Origin: Ipomoea triloba | Taxonomy: Eukaryota; Streptophyta; Magnoliopsida; Solanales; Convolvulaceae | Length of the DNA stretch: 64,000 bases | NCBI RefSeq assembly: GCF_003576645.1 | Contig: NC_044923.1 | Span: 20,672,479-20,736,478, forward strand | Reading direction: 5' to 3' | Shown: in pieces, positions 57,230 through 64,000 of the stretch | Position numbering within the stretch: position 1 is the first letter of the stretch | How the letters are laid out: every line of letters starts with the position of its first letter | Program-made: the position numbers and the translations under genes | Notes under the pieces: model-generated | The model's input: the letters and a program-made list of their open reading frames with translations, nothing else | Told to the model about the DNA's origin: nothing | Database searches by the model: none

Positions 57230-57406
57230 TAAGGGTGTAAACAAATCAAATATTTTAAATTTGATTCGTGATTCAAATCAAAATATGTCGATTCGAATTT
57301 GAATGCGAATCCAATTCGAATATAAATCCGAATTCGAATATTCTTTTTATTTGCATGTTATTTGAATACGGATAAGAATACGAGTATATTTGATTTGAAT
57401 AATATT

Positions 57407-57453
<47 letters not shown>

Positions 57454-57624
57454 TATTAAACCCTAAGTCCCTAATCCTAAGTCTACAGTAGGGCTGCAAA
57501 TGAGCCAAGCCGAGCGATTCGACCTCGAGCTCATTTATTATAGGCTCGTGGCTCGTCGAGTCGCTCGCAAGCTGTTAATAAATTATATATATATATATGT
57601 ATGTATGTATATATAGAGTCATGA
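57230..57624. other. Low-complexity stretch; hAT-like MITE end candidate
   Basis: AAGGGTGTAAACAAATCAAA and then multiple CGAATTTGAAT words, a (TA)n run at 57413-57446, and TAGGGCTGCAAATGAGCCAA with GAGCTCATTTATTATAGGCT. The latter resembles ends of common plant hAT MITEs. No gene. Confidence 0.4.
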
Positions 57625-57834
57625 TCAGTTGCGGCCGTGCTCTCCCGTGCGGCCGTGCGGTTCACACCACTCAATGTTATGAAATACACCACTCAATGTT
57701 AAGAAACACACCACACAAATATGCACTGCGGTGTGTTTCATTGTGGTGTGTTTCTTAACATTGAGTGGTGTATTTCGTAACATTGAGTGGTGTGTGACCG
57801 CACGCCGCACGGGAGAGCACGGCCGCACCTGAAA
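57625..57834. mobile_element. TA-flanked palindromic element, copy 4
   Basis: Left CAGTTGCGGCCGTGCTCTCC, right GGGAGAGCACGGCCGCACCT, with inverted arms carrying CACCACTCAATGTTA words and a central CACACAAATATGCACTGCGG. TA tracts lie on both sides (57585-57614 and 57844-57860). It is very similar to copy 5. Confidence 0.8.
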
Positions 57835-57941
57835 TTATTTCTCTATATATATATATATATTCAAAGTTTTTTCAATGTTAAAAAATAAAAAATGTGGTAA
57901 ACCCTAACCTGTCGTAACACCCTCAATCCCTCAGGGCTCAG

Positions 57942-58142
57942 ATGCTCAGACTCGCTGCCTCCCTCTCCGTATCGCAGATTCGCAACCATCATCTCGCAGC
58001 CACCGCCGGCGACGCACCAATCAACCGCCAGTCTAAAATGAAAAGATTGTACGGTTACTCTGCGGCAGAGATAGAGAAAAAGATGCAGAGAGGCTGTTCG
58101 CTGCTTTGCGCGATCGAGAAATGGCGATTTACATATCTTTGA
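57942..58142 (+). CDS. Short open frame of 66 codons before the eL20 fragment, function unknown
   Basis: MLRLAASLSVSQIRNHHLAA resembles a mitochondrial targeting peptide (Arg/Ser/Ala-rich, no acidic residue in the first 20). The frame ends at TGA (58140-58142), exactly where the ribosomal-protein homology has lost its Trp. It may be the first exon of an unrelated gene or part of a chimeric transcript. Not recognised. Confidence 0.25.
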   Translation: MLRLAASLSVSQIRNHHLAATAGDAPINRQSKMKRLYGYSAAEIEKKMQRGCSLLCAIEKWRFTYL

Positions 58143-58271
58143 GCCACAAATGAGGTCCGTGAGAAGTCCAAGTTCTGGTATTTTTTGAGGAAGCTGAAGA
58201 AGGTGAAGAAAGCCAATGGCCAGGTCCTAGCTATCAATGAGATCTTTGAGAAGAACCGTACCACTATAAGA
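58137..58271 (+). pseudogene. RPL18A: Ribosomal protein L18A (eL20) fragment
   Basis: The translation [18 protein letters not shown] followed by [20 protein letters not shown] matches the conserved N-terminal third of plant eL20 (60S subunit). The Trp before ATNEV is TGA, a stop. After EKN the homology ends and the frame runs into unrelated sequence with stops. Neither the protein's start nor its remaining two thirds is present. This is a host-gene scrap, by retrocopy or transposon capture. Confidence 0.85.
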
Positions 58272-59825
58272 GCATTCCTATCAATAGTTTTTTCAAGGTT
58301 CATGTCAGACAAATAACTAATGCATGGCTTTGAAACTGATGTAGGAATGAGTTATTGCATTCTTGGTTGTCAGAATAAAGAAAGAGCTGCAGTGCGCACT
58401 GTAGCCCGCTTGGGAGATTGAGAGTGGCCGCCAGCAAAAAACTGGAGAAAAAACTCCAACTGATAAGGATGCTCTAAAAAAAAATCAACCGTCAGTCTGT
58501 CGGCAATGCACCAACCAGCCGCCATTCCGCCGGCGACGCAGCCCCTCCACCTTGCTGAAATTTGCCATCCCTTTCAATGAATGTATGATCAGGTACTTTC
58601 TTCTAGCTTACCCTGCTTTTAGCCTAAATTTGGTTAGATAAATTCATTAATTATATTACTGCTCTTCTATATATGTATCTGGAGTTCTAGACGGAGGCTT
58701 TAGAATTGAAAGGGAAATTAAATAATTTTCTAGTATTTTTCTTTGCTTGTGTGTTTTTCTGTGATTTCATTCTCTTGAGTAAAATGATTTAGTATCCTGA
58801 TATACTGTAGTAAAGTAAAGGCAGTTAAGTCTTCATGAAAGGATGAAAGTGGTTATGGAGTTATGACACCTAAATGTCTTCATGACTAACCATTTATGTA
58901 TTTTAGATTACAAATATTGACAAGAATAATAAAATGCAGAATACTGTTTTGTGGAAGTCATATGTTTCCATTTACCACAAACACATATATTTTATATAGG
59001 ACTTAGGGACTAATATCATTATTCTATAGAGTGGCTCTTTCCTTAACATTCATCCATTCCTTGACTTAATTTCCCCGAAAATAAGAGTACTTCCTAATGA
59101 AAGTGAAGAAAAGGTTTAATTAGTCAAAGCTGATATTCAGACCTCTTGAATATACTGTGGAGTCTGTGGTTGTTGAATCTAGACAGAATAATGTTAATAA
59201 ATTTAATGGTTCAGGCTTTGATGGTTAAAAATGTTTGATTACTTGAATTACTCTATGGTTTGACCAATTCTTCATTGTACAGTAGGAATGTTAGGGAACT
59301 CTTGGGAAATCTTTTTTTTTTTTTTTTTTGAAAAGAACTCTTGTGTCATCAATTCCAGCTCTTGACACCCACCGAAACAGCAATTTCATTACATAACTTG
59401 CGTCATCGCTAGCGTTCAGTACATTCCCAAAAGAGAAGAAAGGGAATTAATTTTGTGACTCGGGGGATCGGCTGTTTCCATTTGTACTCCACCGAAAGAA
59501 TTCGGTTCTGATAAGCTTAATTTCTAGACATTCTTGGAGTAATTTTAGTAAGTGATTTGGATAAATAAATTAAGTTTTAGTGCTGATCTTATTATAAATA
59601 TTATACTTATTTATAAGTTACTAGTTTAGATTGATTTTAATAAATATTGAGCTAATGTTGCCTTTTATTAATATATAAATAGGAGTTTTATTTTAACTAT
59701 ACTATTAAAATTATTTGATAGTTTTATACATGTAGTTTTAATAAAGTGAAAAAAAAAGTGTTTTAATAATTAGGTTTAGCTAAGTTGTGTCATTAGGTTA
59801 TAATTATCTTTAATTTAACTTTATT
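58272..59825. other. Intergenic stretch without a gene
   Basis: No conserved coding signal. GC-richer DNA at 58480-58560 repeats words seen near 57990-58030 (CAACCGCCAGTCT / CAACCGTCAGTCT, CGGCGACGCA), a hint of a duplicated segment around the eL20 fragment. A 20-T run lies at about 59311-59329. Confidence 0.5.
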
Positions 59826-60562
59826 TTATTTGTCTTTGATGGAGTTGCGCAGCATTGCAACAAAAGAGAAGAAAGGGAATTAATTTTGTGGCTGACGAAA
59901 GAAGAAAAGAAAAAGAGAAAAAGGGAATTCATTTTGGTGGGTTGCGCGACAGTAAAGGAACCAATTCGAGTTGTTTTTGTTTTTTCCTTTTGGGGGTGGC
60001 AGAACAAGGACGAACGAGGACGACACGGAGAATAGAGAAGCTGACTACTACGGTAGTGCATCAGCGAGGAGAAATTGCAGCAGGAAGCGAAGAGATTCAA
60101 GGCTTCGTTGTAGCGGAATTTCGAGCTTCAATCGCAGTTGTCTCCTTAGGCTTGGATTACTTTTCTTCGTATCATTCTCTTATCTTATTTTATCTATTTT
60201 TGGTTAAATTCCCAGATTAGCATTCTCATTCTGATGTGTCAAAATTTCTTGAACAGTTTATGCATTTAATTATGATTATTGGCTAAAACTTTAATTAGGG
60301 ATTTGGATTAGCCTTATATTAGAGTAATTGACTGCTCCCTAGGTTTGATTCTTCTAATTTCAATTAAATAATTGAATGTGATTATATTTATCTTATGTAT
60401 TTTAGTTGTGAATTGTGTGACTTGCCATTGCATATTTCTATTATTAGGGTTTATAAGAAGAACTGACAGGTGAGTTATGAACCTGGACCTTGTAAGATAG
60501 ACACAATTGACCTAAACTAGACATAGCTTTAAGGTATTTATGGTGAGTTTTGGTTGTTGCTT
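59826..60562 (+). other. Stretch with a low-confidence open frame (59855-60220)
   Basis: A 121-codon frame begins Lys/Arg-rich (MQQKRRKGINFVADERRKEK). It has no domain I know and overlaps other open frames, so I do not call a gene. The 29-nt word starting AAAAGAGAAGAAAGGGAATT at 59862 repeats exactly at 59429. Confidence 0.3.
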
Positions 60563-60780
60563 AATGGGTTCAATTAGGGCTCGTTTGGTTCGCGGAAAAT
60601 ATTTGAAGGGAAGTGGAAGTGAAATTCTGCGGAAAAGTAGTTACCAAGAAGATAAATTATGTTGTTTGGTTGGTGGAAAAGGAGTTGTTGGGAAGATAAA
60701 TTATGTTGTTTGGTTGGTGGAAAAGGAGTTGCTTGGAAGATAAATTATGTTGTTTGGTTGGATTTAGAATGGTAAGGAAT
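60563..60780. repeat. MITE-like start and 44-nt tandem repeat
   Basis: AGGGCTCGTTTGGTTCGCGG is a common start of plant MITEs. After it, GATAAATTATGTTGTTTGGT with its continuation recurs at 60651, 60695 and 60739 (44-nt period, small differences). An ATT run follows (60810-60838). Confidence 0.55.
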
Positions 60781-60809
60781 AATGTGTATAAAGACCTAAA
60801 TGTCCCTAC

Positions 60810-60842
<33 letters not shown>

Positions 60843-61805
60843 TAAGCCTGCAGCCCATTACCCATCTCTAACCCACAAGGCACTAGCCCATAACGCATAA
60901 CCCATTCCTAATATAAAAAACCCCTTCCCCTAACTGCAACCCCATTGCTGCAACAAATTGTAACATAATCCATTAGAGTTTTTGAAATTGCTAGAAGCTG
61001 GTGTCATCCCCCTATTACAATTCCTACAAAAGTGTTAAAAACTCGGTTGGTGAGATCACGAAATCGTCTTCCGCATTACCACAACCTGGTTGGTCACGAG
61101 GTTACTATGAAACACGAAATTTCTTACCTGCACATAAGTAAAAAAAAAAATGTTAGACTGGGGTGAATCTTCCTTCACGTAATAAACCATGAAAAAGACA
61201 ATAATTTGCTTGATTACCAATCACTAAAATATCAAAATCAACTAACTCCATAAATATACAATCAACAGAAAAATCACTACTAGCCTTAGATGTACACATT
61301 GATGCATAGGAATGCACATGCCACCCCACCCCTAACAGCCACAATCAAAATGTGTATGTTTATACAATTATCATATGGAACCAACTCAAACAAATGTAGT
61401 TACTCTCATGGAAAAAAGAACACCACACTTTTTTGCCAAAATCCTCACCCTATAGAGAAACTAATTACACCCTACTAACATGGTAAAGACAATTACTACA
61501 TGAATCACCAACAATAAAGAAAATGCACACTCGGTAGTGAAATATCACAAGAAACTCATGTGAACTACTTCATATCCGATAGTTGTTCAAACTCGTTATG
61601 CTAATCTAAATTACAGTATGTGCATGCATGTTCATTCTTGTGTATATCGATCTGTATTTTAGACAGTCTGCTTACTATACTTGACTCCATATGTGCACAT
61701 GTTTTAGGAGTTGTGTGCACCTAGATATTAGACAATGTGCAGATTAGTGTGTAGCAGTGTGCATGTTGCTAATACTTCATTTCGTAGCTGATTGTAGGTC
61801 CTAAG
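60781..61805. other. Intergenic stretch without a gene
   Basis: AT-rich; only short unconserved open frames are seen. Confidence 0.5.
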
Positions 61806-62120
61806 TAGGGCTTTTGTGCATGTCTTTGTATCACTCTGTGCACTTTACATTACACCCATAACCCACTGTCAGCAGCCAAAGGCATTTTTAAAAGCACAAA
61901 CCTATTCGGGTGTTTGTGCATGTCTTTGTATCACTATGTGCACGTCACATTACACCCATGACCCACTGCCAGCATCCAAGGCATTTTTAAAAACACAAAC
62001 CTATTCGTCTACTGTTGCTGCAAACACAATATTGTGGGTGTGTGCATGTCTTTGCTCTACTGGGTGCACATTACATTGCCCTTATGACCCATCATCTACA
62101 AGCATGGCATTTTATGTGTA
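61806..62120. repeat. Diverged tandem repeat, about 100-125 nt, three units
   Basis: The unit starting TGTGCATGTCTTTGTATCAC occurs at about 61815, 61916 and, diverged, 62041. Each unit passes through a TGTGCAC-type word and an ACCCACTG-type word and ends near a CACAAACCTATTCG- or GGCATTTT-type word. Confidence 0.75.
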
Positions 62121-62844
62121 TGTGCACGTTGTCTACCCATCCTAATGTAAAATCCCTAATCTGTGTAAAATCCAATAAGCCATATATGTGGTTGAACCTT
62201 AGTCTGGTTCGAACACCACCGTCATCTACTCAATCAGCCTCAAAGCCATAACAAACCATTATCAACCACCAGAAACCTAGAGCAGCACACAGATTCGTCA
62301 ATGGCAGAACCCTAGCCTGGGTTGCATTTTTATGCGTTTTTACCGCCGGTAATACAACGCTAGAAATATTACAAAAAAAAATTAAAAAAATCATACCTTT
62401 GTTTTCAAAACGATTCTTCGATCCTTGTCGATGTTTTATGCGTCTTCTTGTACCTGTCATAGCTTTGTAATGATGGTGGTGCACTTGGCCGTCGTTGGTG
62501 TCTCGTCTTCATAGCAGTTCCGGAAGAAAAGTACGCCTTCTTGTAAAGTGGAATAGTGAAAGTCGGTATTACCAATTATTTAGACTTCTAGTAACAACAG
62601 CCTAAGACCAAATTGCCCTTGAATTGCATATTATTATGGTTAATCAGCCTATTTTTATGGTGAAACATTTAAATCTTAAAATCCAATCTTATCCATCCGG
62701 TCATGTTTTCTAATGGCTAGGATGAAGTCTTATTTCTCATCTAACTAGGTTGTCTCATGTGAAGTCTACCCTATATATGAAATAGGAATCATCACCTAAA
62801 ATTGTTTAATTAGAAAACGATTTAGGGTATTTACTTTTACAACA
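62121..62844. other. Repeat-derived stretch, TA-inserted element end near 62775
   Basis: No gene. On the minus strand TATATAGGGTAGACTTCACA (from about 62777 down) followed by TGAGACAACC resembles the ends of TA-inserted elements seen at 6661 and 63785. Confidence 0.4.
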
Positions 62845-63505
62845 CTTGTTCTTCCCTTATCTTTTTTGGACCATGCAAAAAAGATGTAGGATTATTTAAA
62901 GACCCACATGGACCATGAATCATATGCCTTGCAACTAAACTATGCAAATAAGGATCAACATTTTTATCTGGTATTTCAGCACTGACACTCTTATCACATT
63001 ATTTTGGTGAAGTAATTTTATGGCTCCTACGTAGAATAAGTAAAATATGAGCATGAGGAAGGCCTCTCTTTTGTAACTCAATCACATATGTGCAGGCTGC
63101 AACTTCACCAAAAAAATATTTTTTTTCAAAATATCATCTTTCGTTGCTTCAACCTGTGCTCGAAAAACTCTAGCAAGAAGATCAGGTCTATTTTGTGCCT
63201 CATCATTATAGTATATTAACTCTTTAATCTCAAGCCGATTTGAAATGCATGTCTTTATTTAAAAAAAAAAAAAAAAAAAGGTCAGGCTTTCCAAATCGTT
63301 GAATAAGTGACATAGCATCCATGTATCTCCTCCTCATATCACGTGGCCCACCAATAAAAAATACTGGCAATATGATTTTACGACCTACACCATCACCTGT
63401 AGTTGCCCCAACACCAACACTATCCACTAATCCTTGATATGTCTCAATTCTAGAATATTGATCTTGTTGTGTCCTATAATAATCAAGTCTTTGGTTTTCA
63501 ATTTT
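62845..63505 (-). pseudogene. Helitron Rep (Helitron-like N domain) remnant with HUH motif
   Basis: Minus-strand translation gives the plant Helitron Rep domain: ENQRLDYYRTQQDQ and ETYQGLVDSV, then GRKIILPVFFIGGPRDMRRR, DAMSLIQRFGKPDLF, then (other frames) GEVAACTYVIELQKRGLPHAHIL. Its HAH is the HUH metal-binding site (63047-63055). HMIHGPCGS follows near 62900-62925. Rep nicks DNA for rolling-circle transposition. An A run at 63260-63278 breaks the frame, there is a stop after the HUH region, and the Tyr nuclease motif and helicase are absent. The fragment is bounded at 63520 by a palindromic element. Confidence 0.87.
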
Positions 63506-63519
63506 AATATATATATATA

Positions 63520-63752
63520 GTGTCATGTTCAGGTGTGGCCGTGCTCTCCCGTGCGGCCGTGCGGTTCACACCACTCAATATTACGAAATACACCACTCAA
63601 TGTTAAGAAACACACCACACAAATATGCATTGTGGTGTGTTTCATTGTATTTCATTGTGGTGTGTTTCTTAACATTGAGTGGTGTATTTCGTAACATTGA
63701 GTGGTGTGTGACCGCACGGCCGTACGGGAGAACACGGCCGCATTTGAACCAA
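63520..63752. mobile_element. TA-flanked palindromic element, copy 5
   Basis: Left TTCAGGTGTGGCCGTGCTCT, right GAACACGGCCGCATTTGAAC, with arms carrying CACCACTCAATATTACGAAA and its complement. It lies between TA tracts (63510-63519 and 63759-63772) and is nearly identical in the arms to copy 4. Non-coding. Confidence 0.8.
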
Positions 63753-63784
63753 AATCTATATATATATATATATTTATGTATATA

Positions 63785-64000
63785 GGGTTGCATTCAAGTG
63801 CAAACACACTTAAAATACAAACATGTGGATAAGATTTGGCCATTGGATGTGTGCAGACGGACGGATTAGATGAAGCTGACTAAATTAATTAAGGATTTTG
63901 AATTATAAGCTAGAAGGGCAATTATGGGAAACCAATCCCAAATTAACATCAAATTATATTTGGAATAATATTGACGCTAGAATTAAGGTAGTGTAAGTAT
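63785..64000 (+). other. Start of another TA-inserted element, runs off the window
   Basis: After a TA tract, GGGTTGCATTCAAGTGCAAA begins a sequence like that at 6661 (GGGCCCCTATTCAGGTGAGG). The words GATTTGGCCATTGGATGTG are typical of this class. No coding signal in the visible part. Confidence 0.4.

Noticed and set aside
59295..59345. T run between two GAACTCTTG words as a SINE with TSD
   Set aside because: Only about 30 nt, almost all T, lie between the words; no promoter boxes or body of a SINE.

Overview
This window is repeat-dominated nuclear DNA of a flowering plant. I infer a eudicot, probably an asterid, from its AT-rich composition, plant-type Ty1/copia and Ty3/gypsy retrotransposons, Stowaway MITEs, TA-flanked foldback elements and plant Helitron ends. 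I see no intact host gene. The only host-gene relic I recognise is a short fragment of cytosolic ribosomal protein L18A (eL20) near 58.1 kb.

Left flank (1-15,085). A decayed PIF/Harbinger transposase is followed by small elements: two Stowaway MITEs, three members of a TA-flanked palindromic GGCCGCAC-ended family (one about 1.1 kb, the others about 0.2-0.3 kb), a CTGCAG-rich repeat element and an old LTR fragment related to element D. From 8,031 to 15,016 lies a stack of Helitron 5' ends closed by one canonical Helitron 3' end (hairpin plus CTAG).

Central nest (15,086-52,356). This is a set of retrotransposons inside retrotransposons, resolved by target-site duplications (TSDs). Outermost is A, a non-coding large element (TSD ATAAT). 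Into A went B, a minus-strand copia element (TSD CCTGA). B was then hit three times: by gypsy-type solo LTR F (TSD TTCCA, one change), by minus-strand copia D (TSD ACATC) in its RNase H, and by plus-strand copia C of SIRE type (TSD CTGTG) in its integrase. D in turn holds E, a gypsy-type LTR related to F whose left end is missing at an unresolved base. C is the youngest-looking element. It has a Met-type primer site, gag, a gapped pol and a 1,205-codon open frame in the position of SIRE env-like genes.

Right flank (52,357-64,000). This part holds AT-rich repeats, CACTA-like subterminal repeats, a second CTGCAG-rich element, a gypsy integrase scrap, two more palindromic elements, the eL20 fragment, and a decayed Helitron Rep (HUH) gene at 62.8-63.5 kb.

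Three points deserve most attention. (1) A short word, TCGAGAGGT with variants, is scattered in roughly fifty places through element C, on both strands, in coding and non-coding parts and in different reading frames; it recurs in the unrelated element D. (2) Direct duplications with a period of exactly 42 nt occur at four unrelated loci, which points to an assembly artefact. (3) The nesting order is readable from TSDs. Element borders, TSDs and motifs were read by eye from the sequence; family names come from general knowledge and no database was searched.
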